Shown in pieces: positions 1 to 13,860 of a stretch of 64,000 nucleotides of DNA. The DNA comes from Lobosporangium transversale. Taxonomy: Eukaryota; Mortierellomycota; Mortierellomycetes; Mortierellales; Mortierellaceae. The position numbers were made by a program, and so were the translations under genes. Location: assembly GCF_002105155.1 (NCBI RefSeq), contig NW_019028979.1, positions 1 to 64,000 on the forward strand. Direction: 5' to 3'. Within the stretch, counting starts at the first letter, position 1. Each line of letters opens with the position of its first letter. The notes beneath the pieces are model-generated. The model was not told where the DNA came from. It saw only the letters and a list, made by a program, of their open reading frames with translations, and made no database searches.

Positions 1-54
1 TTACAATTTTTTTAAGACGAAGGCCTTTCTGGACCTAGTCATGTTTTGTAGTAG
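1..54 (+). repeat. Left terminal inverted repeat of the Fanzor transposon
   Basis: Matches the reverse complement of 3325-3377 over about 53 positions with a handful of mismatches and a one-base gap. It lies directly downstream of the Fanzor stop codon, so any 3' untranslated region or guide RNA of the element would run into it. Confidence 0.9.
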
Positions 55-62
55 ATTGTGTC

Positions 63-2926
63 CTACTGCTGTTGCCGGCTTGTCTCTCCCCCTCCTCCTG
101 GACCCAGCAAAGGTCCTTTCGGTGGTCTTGATCCCTCTACTCCTCCTCCTCCTTCATCTGAAAATTTCCTTTTTGTGGGTCTGCTACTACCACCACCACT
201 GCCACCACTGCCACCACTACCTCCACCGCCGCCACTACCGCTAGAAGCTTGGCCTTGAGTTCCTCCGTCCGGCGGCATATATTTTGCAGGTCGTTTTTGC
301 TCTCTTATCTGCGACTCACAGACCCTTGCGATGTTCTCAGCATCAACAGCATCTTAATCAAAGTATGCTTTACAATTTCGACAGTACTTGGATCGAAAAG
401 GAACATTCTCCAATATACTGTCACAGTGAGGCCGTGGACACTTGGCAGATGTGTAGTATTCATGACAACCTACAATGGGGTAGTCTAGAGATTTTGCCTG
501 TTCGAGCCAGATTTAATACTCGTTAAAAAAAAGACTCAAAAATTAAATGTCATTAATCAAGGGAATTTTTTTTTTTTTTTTTTTTACCTTTTCAACAAGC
601 TTCTTCATCAATATCCCATGCTTCGATACTTGTCCTCGGTTTGTCTTGAATGATCCTCGTCCAATACAGATCACTGCATTCGTATTGGCATCTCTTCTTC
701 TTCCATTGCTTCCGCCCGCAAGCTTCAGAATTGCCTTGATCACATAATCAACGTATCCGTTCTGTGCTTTTCTATTATCCCAGCTATTCCGAACAAACCA
801 CCTGTCATTATAGAAATCGACAAGCGCCCTATATGTAGTCTCCCTATTGTCGTCACTGGTCTCAGATCCACTGCTACTACTGGCCTCAACTCCACTGCTA
901 CTACCGGTCCCTGCTCCACTGCTACTACTGGCCCAACCCCACTACCAGAGAAACTACCTCCAGTACTTGATGGAGCTTGATTTGGCAGCAAGCTCATATA
1001 GCGAAATACTGTGTTAAAGTAGGCCTGAGAATGACGGAATATTGCTTTCAATCTCTGTAATTCCTCTTCTAAGCTTTCGCCTCTCTAGCTCGACCCTGAA
1101 ACTTCTTGGATGGTTTGTAAAGGTACGCTCTAGAAATCCGGAGGATCTCACGTTCGTTAGGTTTCCTTGTATCCAACTTTGCAATTGTCATCGAGTACCT
1201 CTCGCCTGGATCGATCCCAATGATAATGGTACTTTCGGGGGGAGGGCATGCTGCCTGGGTGTCATATTTAACTTCTACATTCTCGAGGAGACGGGATCTC
1301 TGCTTCCAGTTGATCTCACGCCGGGAACTGGGACTCACCGGGGACAGTGGATTTGTGCTCGATGTACCTTCTTCAGCTGCTTCTTCTCCCTCGTCGCCAT
1401 CTAAGAATGGTTCATCAACTTCCAGCAAGTCAATATCGCTGATACCCAGCAAGATATCGTCATCTTCATTTCCGTCGTCGTCTCCATCATCACCACCATG
1501 GCCTGCACCATGGCCTGAAGACGAGGATCCCTGCTGAGCACTTGAAGAAGCCTGGACTGCTTGAGATCTTTGAGTATCCGAAGGTTGGGCAGCTTACGAA
1601 CCTCTACCTCTTTTTTGCTTCGATCTGTCATAGGCAAGAAGTGTTAGGGTAAGGCCGTTTGTAAAGAACGATGTCCGTAGTTTCCTTCTAGGGCTATCAT
1701 CAGATTGCAGTCCAACGTCCTTGTATCCTTTCAAGGAAAACAGCTCCTGCAACAATATCCCCTTGTGGTTAAGGATCTTGTCCTCTGCAGCCCCCTTGGT
1801 ACTCATGTTTAGTTCCAACAATTGGACTATTTCCTCTCGAACTGTTGGGTTAGACCATAATATATCCAGGAGACAGGCTTCCGTTAGGCAGAGAGACCGA
1901 GGCGAGAAAGCAGACGTAGGGAAATCCAGATATTTTTTGGCAGTTGCATTTTGCTCAAAAAAGAATTGGATGGAACTTCTTCCATTGCCTGGAATATCTA
2001 TGTCAAACTAGACATTATATTGAAGAAATGATTAGGAACATTTCTTTAAACATATTATATATTTACCTGCGCATTCCGATAGTGAGACCTTAGCGCTGCT
2101 TGAACAGGGACCATGACCATCCGAGACGACTTGCTGATCACCAAATCGGGATAGATCTGGTTTAAAGGACCAAGCCCTGTCTTTGCATAGAAGTTTCGTA
2201 TGCTTTGAGCTGGGACGGCTTGGCTACGTTCCCTTCGCCTTTTTTCTTCACTTCTCTGCTATACCTAGATAATGGACTCATCACTCCGTGATACAACAAC
2301 GCAGCAAGGCCGTAAATAAAGTCCCTGCTATCAAGAACTTCATCTAGGAGTTGTGGGAGATCAGCTGGATTGGATGGCCCAGTGGTAAGCAGGTTATCGA
2401 CCACAAGGCGCAGGCCCAGAAAGCTCAATCCGTGCCTCATTCAACATTTTAATAAATGATTGAATGAGCCCTTGAATTGTTGCAGCAAGTTGCTCGGGAT
2501 TGAGATTGGGATCGGAAGTAGAGTCCAGCTTGGCAACTACACACGTCTTTAACGTGCCCAGAGTTAATGCAGCAGTGGGTGGGCCCTCTTCAACCGTCGG
2601 TCCTCTGCAGTAGCCTCCTTCACTTTCCTGGTCTTATCAGTCTTTCTGATATACTTGGCCTTCCCTTTGTTCTTCTTTTTTTTCTTCTTTTCCTCCTTAA
2701 CCTCCTCTTCTTTCTCATCCTCTTTTTTTTCTTTTTCCTTTTTTTTGGGGGACTTTCTTTGACGGCTGGAGCTGACGGGACGGTCGTGTTGTTTGCAGTT
2801 GGTCAGGTCATATTTCTTAGGGGAAAGTTCCTTTTTCTGGGTAGGGAAAACAGGCCGATAGCGATTCGGCTTTGCGCGTTTAGGGATATAGAATCTAATT
2901 AGGAACAACAATGTCAAGGGTTAGAT

Positions 2927-2960
<34 letters not shown>

Positions 2961-3053
2961 TATATGCTTTGGAAAATGTTCATTTGAAGGAGCTTACCTG
3001 GATTGAGGTTGATTATTTTTATTCTGGTACCTAGCAGATATCGCAGTCCTCAT
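63..3053 (-). pseudogene. Fanzor (eukaryotic TnpB-like RNA-guided endonuclease), disrupted copy
   Basis: Fanzors are eukaryotic relatives of bacterial TnpB, RuvC nucleases guided by an RNA encoded at the element end. Visible on the minus strand: a Lys/Glu-rich N-terminal segment (~2880-2600); helical segments; the RuvC-I motif IGIDPGERYS (Asp codon ~1210); a LERRKLRRGITEIES helix (~1090); the late-RuvC block DFYNDRWFVRNSWD and ILKLAGGSNGRRRDA (~830-680); the zinc ribbon EYYTSAKCPRPHC with CRNC (~465-375); the RuvC-III-like DAVDAENIA (~350); and a Gly-rich tail with an NLS-like RPTKRKFS. Three introns fit GT-AG: 2895-2997, 2008-2066, 498-587. Decay: in-frame TAA at 1594-1596 and 355-357, and frame changes near 2600, 2430, 1095, 1030 and 925. 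Start taken at Met ~3053; uncertain. Roughly 900 codons. Family assignment is firm; whether the disruptions are real or sequencing errors is unknown. Confidence 0.85.
861..933 (-). repeat. 24-bp tandem repeat x3 inside the Fanzor gene
   Basis: TCCACTGCTACTAC recurs at 867, 891 and 915, a 24-bp period that keeps the reading frame. Read on the minus strand it encodes a Ser/Gly linker (SSSSG plus three variable residues per unit) just before the late RuvC block, so it is probably an expanded interdomain linker. Confidence 0.8.
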
Positions 3054-3324
3054 TCTATCATGGTAATGAAGGAATCTTTCAGCGGTTGCTTGCTGCGAAG
3101 CCTGGGTTTGGATCCAGTTGCATATTTCACAGTACACGTGTTATATGAAAATTTATAATACAGACATACTAACAGCTCTATGCCCCATGGTGCCCGAGAC
3201 AAACTTGCAGTTTTATTTTGATACAAATTTGGATAAATGTCCCATGGATGTGATGTGTGAACCCACATCCTATTCTCACTTCTGCTCCCTGGTTACTATT
3301 TGTCTGTCTAAAATTTTTCATGAG

Positions 3325-3377
3325 CTACTACAAACATGACTAGGTCGGGAAAGGCCTTCGTCTTGAAAAAGTTGTAA
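3325..3377 (-). repeat. Right terminal inverted repeat of the Fanzor transposon
   Basis: Reverse complement of the left end. It lies upstream of the Fanzor reading frame on the minus strand and may include promoter sequence. The flank beyond 3377 begins GTATTAGC and shows no copy of sequence available on the left side, because the window starts there. Confidence 0.9.
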
Positions 3378-4084
3378 GTATTAGCTTGACAGTGCTTTCT
3401 TGACTAATCTCTTTATTTCTATGCTTGGTCTAGATGGTGTTTTTTTATGGGGAGGACTATTTAGACAGCATATAGACCCCACATATCTTAATCATAATAA
3501 ATTGGTTTGGTGGCATTGTTGTAAAAAATATCTTTGCTTAAGGGACAGAAAGATAGACACAATCAGGAAAAGGCAGGACAAAGAGTGTCAACAAGATTGA
3601 CAAGAGAAAATAGAGTCAAATAACCTTGACTACAAACAGCGCCATAGAATGTCAAAAGAAAAGATAGGAGCTTTATAGGTGAGCTCACAAACTGAGTTAC
3701 CGGAAGACAAATGCTTGTTGTGAAAAGGGGAAAAAGATAAATGGCAAGACGAACTGCGGGTGAAGAATAAGACATGTGGGGAAAACTGAAGACTTTATTA
3801 AGAAGGAAGTTTCTTTGGCTTTTATACTCGGTAGTTTCTAGGTGAGGCGGACCCGCCTATGACTACAAAGGCTTTGCGCAAAGATTAAGCTGGTTCGACA
3901 GATTAGTGGATACAAAATAAACCGAAGTTAATTTTAATGACCAGTCACACCACTTGCAATAACAAGCGAGTCAATTGGCTGCCAATACATTTAAGAGTAT
4001 TCAAAAAATATAAGGGATCGCATTTAATAAAACTCGAATGTCCTTTTTTCTTTGCTGTTGCATTCATTCCAAAAAAGACAAACT
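3378..4084. other. Intergenic, no gene seen
   Basis: AT-rich sequence between the transposon end and eIF2 gamma. No convincing reading frame or repeat. The last 200 bases presumably hold the eIF2 gamma promoter and 5' leader. Confidence 0.5.
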
Positions 4085-4432
4085 ATGGAAGCACCCATCG
4101 ACTTGGACTTGTCTACTCTTAACGCCCTCTCCCCTGAGGTCATTTCGAAGCAAGCAACTATTAACATTGGTATGAAAATATTCTTATCTTTCTCTTTCCT
4201 ACTAATTAAGACACTCATACCAGCACTCTTTTTAACTTGTCTTTCTACGCAATTTAGGTACCATTGGCCATGTTGCTCACGGTAAATCTACTGTCGTCAA
4301 AGCTATCTCTGGTGTTCAGGTATACAACAAACAGCATTGACTGAACCAAGAAGTCAAGAAGGCGTGTCAAATTTTATCTGAGTGATCCGTCAACCGTCAA
4401 AAGGAGATTATTAACGTTACTGGTGCTTTTTC

Positions 4433-4465
<33 letters not shown>

Positions 4466-6245
4466 AATTCTAGACTGTTAGATTTAAAAACGAGTTGGAA
4501 CGCAACATTACCATCAAGCTTGGCTATGCAAATGCAAAGGTATTTTGCTCTTTTTTCTTCTTATTTTTATTAAAAAATAAACTTTAAATTTGCTTACTGC
4601 TAATCTTTAGATTTACAAATGCCAAAATGAAGCCTGCCCAAGACCAGGGTGTTATAAATCATACCGCAGCAATATGGAGGACCATCCAAAGTGTGAGCGT
4701 CCCTTCTGTGGCGGGATCATGAAATTGGAAAGGTATTATTAGAAACCTTTTTCGTTCAAAAAAAAAAGAATTAATTTGTGCACTAGTATTTGAGTCATAG
4801 TTCGTCACTCATGTATACATTGGCTTAGTCATTTTGAGTAAAGCAGCATGGATATTGACTTGACTCTTCTTCTTTGCTTCCTTCCTACAGACATGTTTCA
4901 TTCGTCGATTGTCCGGGTATGAAGATCAGATCTACTAAAATTTGTAGTCCATGAGCTGAGCTTAAAATATGGTGGCGTTTTATTGTTTAAAGTTTGATCT
5001 GACAATTTTTTTTTTTTTTTTTTTTCTACAAATAGGACATGATATTCTCATGGCCACCATGTTGAACGGCGCTGCTGTCATGGACGCCGCTCTCTTGTTG
5101 GTTGCAGCCAATGAGTCTTGTCCTCAGCCTCAAACTAGTGAGCATTTGGCAGCTATTGAGATCATGAAGTTAGAGCACATCATTATTCTGCAGAACAAAG
5201 TAGATCTAATCAAGGAATCGGCAGCAGAAGAGCACCACCAAAGTATTCAACAATTTATAAAGGGAACTATTGCCGATTCAGCGCCCATTATCCCTATCTC
5301 AGCTCAGCTCAAGTACAATATTGATGCCGTCAACGAATATATTGTCAAACGTATTCCTGTCCCTGTTCGTGACTTCACCGCAGATCCTCGTCTGATTGTC
5401 ATTCGCTCGTTTGATGTTAATAAGCCAGGTGCAGAGGTTGAGGGCTTGACAGGAGGCATTGCTGGAGGCTCTATCCTTAGTGGAGTATTGAAGGTAAGCC
5501 ATGACAGTTTACAATACTTATGAATGGAGAGAGGAGAGACTTCAGTTCTAAAACTACTAAGCAATTTTTCGACTGGTTTCTTTCGGAAATAGCTTGGAGA
5601 CGAAGTTGAGATCCGTCCTGGTATTGTTACCAGGGATAATGAAGGGAAGATTGGATGCAGGCCTATCTTCTCCCGTATTGTCTCATTACTAGCCGAGAGC
5701 AATAATCTAAAGTTTGCTGTCCCCGGTGGACTGATTGGTGTTGGTACAAAAATCGACCCTACGCTCTGCCGTGCAGATCGTTTGGTTGGTCAGGTTCTTG
5801 GATCTGTTGGCAAGTTGCCAGAAGTCTACTCCGAGCTGGAGATCCAATACTTTTTGCTCCGTCGTCTCTTGGGTGTTAAGACCGATGATAAGAAGCAGGC
5901 TAAAGTCACCAAGCTTACCAAGAACGAGGTCCTTATGGTCAATATTGGCTCTACTTCTACAGGTGGACGTGTTATTCAAGTCAAGAACGATATCGCAAAG
6001 ATTGCCCTTACAGGCCTTGCATGCTCAGAGTATGTATCATATTAGTAATTCATTGATACAGTCTTTAGAGGAATTGTTTTTTTTATTTCTAGCCCTTGTA
6101 TTGGTTGCTAATGTTTCTTTCTTTCCTTTATATATATATATAAAATAGAGCTGGCGCAAATGTCGCACTTTCACGTCGTATTGCAAACCACTGGCGTTTA
6201 ATTGGATGGGGCTCCATCACTCGAGGTTCCTCTGTACCTATCTAG
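4085..6245 (+). CDS. GCD11: Translation initiation factor eIF2 subunit gamma
   Basis: GTP-binding subunit of eIF2, which carries initiator Met-tRNA to the 40S ribosome. Eight exons: 4085-4169, 4258-4319, 4474-4539, 4611-4732, 4891-4916, 5036-5493, 5593-6029, 6149-6245; total 1353 nt, 450 aa, all phases closing. Visible: G1 GHVAHGKST split from the start by an intron; the eIF2 gamma zinc knuckle starting [14 protein letters not shown]3 DCPGHD; G4 NKVDLI; and the C-terminal [15 protein letters not shown] typical of the family. The acceptors of exons 3 and 6 follow 20-plus T runs, and exon 5 is only 26 nt. It is convergent with the URI/BUD27 gene, 137 bp apart. Length matches the usual ~450-530 aa. 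Confidence 0.97.
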
Positions 6246-6382
6246 GCAAAAATAATTGACCTTAGAGAAATAGAAATATCACTATCAAATAATAGACCGA
6301 AGTCAGAAAAGGCATCACAAAATAGAAAGACAAAAAAAATTTGATATTACTTCTGAATGAAAGGTAATGTTTTTACAATTTT

Positions 6383-8389
6383 TTATTGTTTTGCTAAGGT
6401 GCCAGACAACCTAGCAGCACGGAACAGAGATAGTTTCTTTGGCGGCAAATTCCTATCGTCTATGGCAATTGGTTTCTGTTCGCTTTTCCCCCCCTCATTA
6501 GTCTCTTCATTATCCTCATCTATATCTTGGGATTTATTTTTAGCTCGCTCTATTTGTTGTGGTTCCGGGATGATCATGCCCGGAGGAATCACAACTTGCT
6601 GCTCCCACATGCGTTCAATATCCTCACGATTGAAAGCACCGTGTTTGGCAATCATAGCTTGTCTGCGCTCTTGATATTCAGTGACTACCTAGAACATTAC
6701 AAAAGACAACGGAAGGAGTTAGTCAAAAAAGGCGTTTTTTTTTTTTGTGCCTCCTTTTCTTCACAAAGTACCTGACGCATTAGCATATCATCCTCGAGCT
6801 CATCTTCATCCACTGGCTCAAACTCCTCATGTTCCACTACAGCGCCTTTCATTAAAGAAGTATCTCTTAGTTTCGAGCTGGCAGCGACAGGGATGATACG
6901 TTTTGCTGGATCAGCAGGTATAATCGGGCCCACATCATTTTCAGATTTTGGCTCTGAAGGGCTTGTAACAGGCTCTTTAGAGGCAGATGATGAAATCGAT
7001 CGGGCTGACACTACAGTGGGGATAGCCTTAACAGATCGATATTCCTTGATATCATTATCGTCGTCAGGGTCCACGAAGCTAGCCTCTGGCACTGCTGGCT
7101 CTGGTTCCAAGTGGTTTATTGCTTGATTCTGCTGTTGTCGACGAAATAAGGAAGGCTTTCTGCGACTTGGTAGCGGCTCTTCAAATCCTTGGGTAGTGAG
7201 GTTAGAGATGGATGATTTGCCAGGTGTAGCTTCCTTAACTTCACTAACCATTGCTTTCGAGAGAAGGCGAGACTCGGAGATAGAAGGTATTGCTGGTGAT
7301 ACATTCCGCTCGACAACCTCAGAGGCTTCAGGGATGTTCATTTTGTTCTTAGCTTGTGCTAATGGCGACACTGGCAGCTCGACAACATTTTTCTCGGATA
7401 CATTCTCCGATGCTCCCATTACTGCCGGCTTGGCCAATGTAGTATTAGCCGAAGTTGATTTCCCTGCAGCTGCACGATCTCTGGCAAATTTTGATAGTTT
7501 CTTAGGCGGGATATCCTGAGCAACATCGATAGACTCTACAAGGACGGGGGTGTTTTTTGTCTTTTCTTCTGCTTCAGCTCGCATCTGCTTGAACAATGAT
7601 GTCTTTTTTGGTGGTGGTTTCAATGCGGATTTGAGGGGTGCTGGTTCAGGCTTATTTTTCTCCTCAAAAACTGGTGCTTTGACACTGGGTGGGACGGTTG
7701 TCAAGTTGGCAAATGTAGACTCCAAATTAGCCATGTTTACAATTTGCTCCGATGTGGCAGCTGACCTAACAGCTTGCTGCTTTGCTTTCATCTGATTGAT
7801 TAGATCTGAAGGCGATTTGGCCTTCGTTGCTGAAGGGCTTGTTGTGGTAGGAGCTGATACTGATGGTGGTGCTACGAGAGTTGACTTTGAGTTTGATTTT
7901 GACTTTATAGCCTTAGCGACTTGATCTGCAAAACGAACAGCTTTTTCTCCAGGCTTTCTAGATGTACCCTCATAAGCATCTTCCTCATCCTCATCATCAG
8001 AATGCTCCCAAACCTCTTCCTCGTATTCTTCATCAGAATCGAGCCCTTTTGGTCTAAATTCATCTGCGCTATCTTCATCGTCGTATTCTATTGGAAGGCC
8101 ATTATCATCTGAATCTGTCTCCTCTTCTGATGTCACAATCTCCCCAGCCTCTCTGCGACGTTCTCTCTCTTCATCCTCACGTTCAAGTTCTGCAATTCTA
8201 TCCAAAATTGCTCGATCTTCAGCTTGTTCCTCAGGTGTTTTTTGAGAGAAGGGCAAGAGAGCTGGCTGTTTTGATTTTTCATCTTTGTTTTCTTCATCAT
8301 CTGAGAAATAAGGTTCCGTGATCTCGACAATGGGAAGACCTTCTTCGTTATACTAATGTGATAATCGTTAACCAAATTAAATATAAATG

Positions 8390-8438
<49 letters not shown>

Positions 8439-8612
8439 TAAATAAATAAATTCTTTACACATGAATGCTTACTTCTTGACCACCTAACAGTCCCGGGGCT
8501 ATTCCACTCTTTGATCGAATTTGCTCCTCCTGTGCCTGTAGCTTTGCAAGATTTTCATGGACAACTGATCGGATATTGATTAGATCACTGTATCAGAAAA
8601 TTCCATCTCTGT

Positions 8613-8647
<35 letters not shown>

Positions 8648-9110
8648 CTTACATTCTATTCGCCTGTCCACAATTTCGGCAGCCTGAACGGCAGACCGAT
8701 CTACAAACCAATTATCTCCAAGCATGACAAGAATTTCGTTTGTATGCACTAGTTTTCCTGGCATAAAGGCTAAATTACCGATAGGAACCTGATTATTACA
8801 AAAAAAAAAAGAAAAAAAAATCAAACTTCATCCTATAATAATAATAATAATGATAACGAACTCTACAGAGGGAGTCAGAGGATTATGTACTAATTAGAAA
8901 TATAAATACCATAACTGAATGCGTAGTTTCCTTTGGCAAGTCTAGTAGTGTAGATTTAAGAGCCCTATAATCCTCTTCATAGCCCTTCCATCGAGTCAAT
9001 TCCTCCTCAATCTGTGTCAACGCTGCCGAGAACTTTGCAAAATACGTAGCCAACTCCGTGGCCTCCTCTTCGCGTGCCTTCCCTTTTCCTTTTGCATGCA
9101 ACTGATCCAT
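6383..9110 (-). CDS. BUD27: Unconventional prefoldin RPB5 interactor (URI1/BUD27-like)
   Basis: URI/Bud27 is a prefoldin-like scaffold in RNA polymerase assembly and translation control. Exons (minus): 8910-9110, 8653-8788, 8473-8587, 6772-8352, 6383-6688; about 780 codons. The N-terminal ~110 residues form a prefoldin alpha-like hairpin with the signature IGNLAFMPGKLVHTNEILV and LGDNWFVDRSA. An acidic, disordered middle follows, with four copies of a PP(K/R)KxSxFxxxR-type motif (PPKKTSLFKQMR, PPKKLSKFARDR, RRKPSLFRRQ, PPKKLSLFRAAR); related short basic motifs occur in fungal homologues. The splice between exons 2 and 3 is out of phase by one base in the sequence given, so one boundary or base there is wrong. 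Start chosen at MDQLHAKGKG. Confidence 0.88.
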
Positions 9111-9247
9111 TCTCGAACCAAGTAAAGTAATGGTTGGTCATGAAATGAATTAGAAAATGTAAAATGTATTCATGATAAACATTCGCCAGGCAGTCACTTT
9201 TTTTTTTTTTTTTTTTTTTTTTTTGACATTTATTTATTTTTCAGTCT

Positions 9248-11960
<2,713 letters not shown>

Positions 11961-12091
11961 TAGCACTTCGTAGAACAAAAACCAAAAACCAAAAAAAAAA
12001 AAAAAAAAAAAAAAAAGCGGCTTGGCTGACCTGTGGGATTCAGATGAATGGGTCATTTGTGAGATAATTACAGTACTTTATTAGCGCAGAT

Positions 12092-13627
12092 CTAATTGCC
12101 TCCCTGGTTCGCTTTCTGCTCCGCCAAACTCGGGCGCTGCAAAGCCGGGGGTAAAGTAGCAAACATGAGGTACGATGTGTGGCCACGCTGTTCCATAGGA
12201 AGCTTGGTAACAGTTATGTTTTGAGGATCAATTCTCTCCCTTGGCTCTGGTACTACATCAGCTTCTGTTGTTGATAATGACATAGTCGCTGATGTACTCT
12301 CTTCAGAATCTAATCCAGCTGTTGAAGTGGGGGTTGCAACAGTCGATGAAGTGTTACTGTCGTCAACAGATACCTCGGTCCTTGCGCTCTTGATCTTGGA
12401 GCTGACTTCCTCTTCTATATTTTCATCCTGTTCTTGGTCCTCCCCTTCATCTTGCTCCTGCTCCTGTTTTGCCTGCTCCCCTTCACGTTGTTCCCTCTTT
12501 TCCAGTTCCTTTTTGACATTCTCACGCAAGACTCGTGGTACGGCACGCTTCCTCTTCTTTTCAATGGCTCTCTGTTTCTCCATTGCTTCATCAATAGTCC
12601 ACATTGGAATGACACGGATCTCATTGAACCGGATCAAGCACTCGTACATCTGAATATCAACAAATCCATTCTCACTGAGTGAGGTAACTGTCCTGGAAAT
12701 TTGTTCAATGCAGGGCGAAAATGTACAAATCTTGCCAATTTTATCCTGCTTGAATGCCTTTTTAGCAGATGCAACAGCCTCCCAAGGTGCTGGAAGGTCC
12801 AAAAAAACTATTTCAACAAAATATTTAGCAGCCGGCAGAGAAAAGCTTTTTCTTTTTAGATCTGTGGCTCTGTAATAAACATTGGATTTTTTTTATTTCT
12901 ATTTTTTTGTTTTTTGTTTTTTTACCTGCATCAACCATGTTCTCCAGTCCAAATCCGTCTTTACAAACATCTCTGCATTCCACGGTGATCAAGTCCGATA
13001 ATTCATGCTGTGCAAATTCCTTTGTGGCCGCATTGGCGCGTTCTTGATGGTACTCGAACGTGTACAAATGCCCTGTTGGCGCTAGAGTACGAGCAATGGA
13101 ATGCGAGAACGATCCTGATCCTGTGCCTGACTCAATCATAGACATGCCCGGTCTCAAATTCAAAAAATTCATCACAAACGAGATATCTGCAATGTAAAGG
13201 ATCTGTGTACGATGAGGCAAGACCAAGGTCCAGAGTTCGGGTGTGGGGTATAAAAGGTAGAGGAATCCACGACCTGTACTGGAACCGAGCTTTGTCCCGT
13301 ACTCTAGGCCAATCATATCTGCGTGCTTGTATGTTCCAAATTTACAATTGAAATATTCTCCGTCTTGGACTCGAATGATGACCATATTTTCTTTGCTCTA
13401 GATGACCAACAAGTATCCAATAAAAAACATATATAAATAAACAGCCCAATAATCTCATGAACTCACTAGTTAGTCTTTACGATCTTGGTATAGCAATCAA
13501 AAGGTCAAATTTTTCTTACCAGATATACGACAACAAGGTCCCCCTCCTCAATGATATTATGAGCCTTATATCTGGCAAAGCTCTGTTTGACCACTGGTAC
13601 ATTCTTTTCTATACTGGATTCACTCAT
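12092..13627 (-). CDS. TRM61: tRNA (adenine-58-N1) methyltransferase catalytic subunit TRM61
   Basis: SAM-dependent enzyme that, with TRM6, makes m1A58 in tRNA T-loops, including initiator tRNA. Three exons: 13519-13627, 12926-13397, 12092-12807; about 431 aa. Visible: N-terminal IIEEGDLVVVYL; FKFG-like FNCKFGTYKHADMIG; PTPELWTLVLPHRTQILY; SAM motif I MIESGTGSGSFSHS; YEYH-type FEYHQERA; motif IV VFLDLPAPW (DxPxPW); and IRFNEIRVIPMW. The C-terminal ~150 residues are an acidic Gln/Glu-rich insertion and tail beyond the core, longer than many homologues (~290-380 aa). An in-frame Met at 13690 could extend the N-terminus by 21 residues. Divergent from the RNase P/MRP gene at 13861. Confidence 0.95.
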
Positions 13628-13860
13628 ATTGTTGGTAATGATGAATGGAGTTGCTGATGGTATACAGTTATGAAGAATTGTTTTAGCCAAAGAGAAAGCA
13701 GTCTATTTGTTTTTTTTTTTATTTTTTTTTTTTTTTTTTTTAACAAATCTGCTACTTTGGACAAGTGGCTGAGTGCTTGAAAAAAAAAAAAAAAAAAAAA
13801 AAAAAAACTTTAACCACTCTCAACTTTTCACTTTACATTGTGGTTGACAACATAAAAAAC
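13628..13860. promoter_or_regulatory. Shared divergent promoter region, TRM61 / SNM1-like gene
   Basis: 233 bp between two divergent start codons, containing one long T run (~13710-13740) and one long A run (~13782-13806). Poly(dA:dT) tracts typically exclude nucleosomes in fungi; that role here is inference. Confidence 0.5.

Larger units (their letters stand above)
1..3377. mobile_element. Fanzor-carrying DNA transposon with terminal inverted repeats
   Basis: Both ends carry the same ~53-bp imperfect inverted repeat: the left end opens TTACAAT and the right end closes GTTGTAA, and the shared core reads GACGAAGGCCTTTC followed by GACCTAGTCATGTTTTGTAG or a close variant. Between them the only coding-like sequence is one minus-strand Fanzor gene. 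No transposase is visible, so the copy looks non-autonomous unless its mobility enzyme is encoded elsewhere. The left repeat starts at the first base of the window, so the target-site duplication cannot be read. Fanzors riding on fungal DNA transposons are an established association; the superfamily of this one is undetermined. Confidence 0.85.

Noticed and set aside
498-587. Apparent poly-Lys frame break in the Fanzor gene
   Set aside because: The stretch is a good intron (GTAAAA donor, ACAG acceptor) whose removal joins KKLVEKAKSLDYPIVG in frame, so it is not counted as damage.
13757-13785. GGACAAGTGGCTGAGTGCTTGA, resembling the 5' part of a Ser/Leu tRNA
   Set aside because: It runs straight into an A run with no anticodon arm, T arm or acceptor 3' strand; at most a tRNA fragment, more likely chance.
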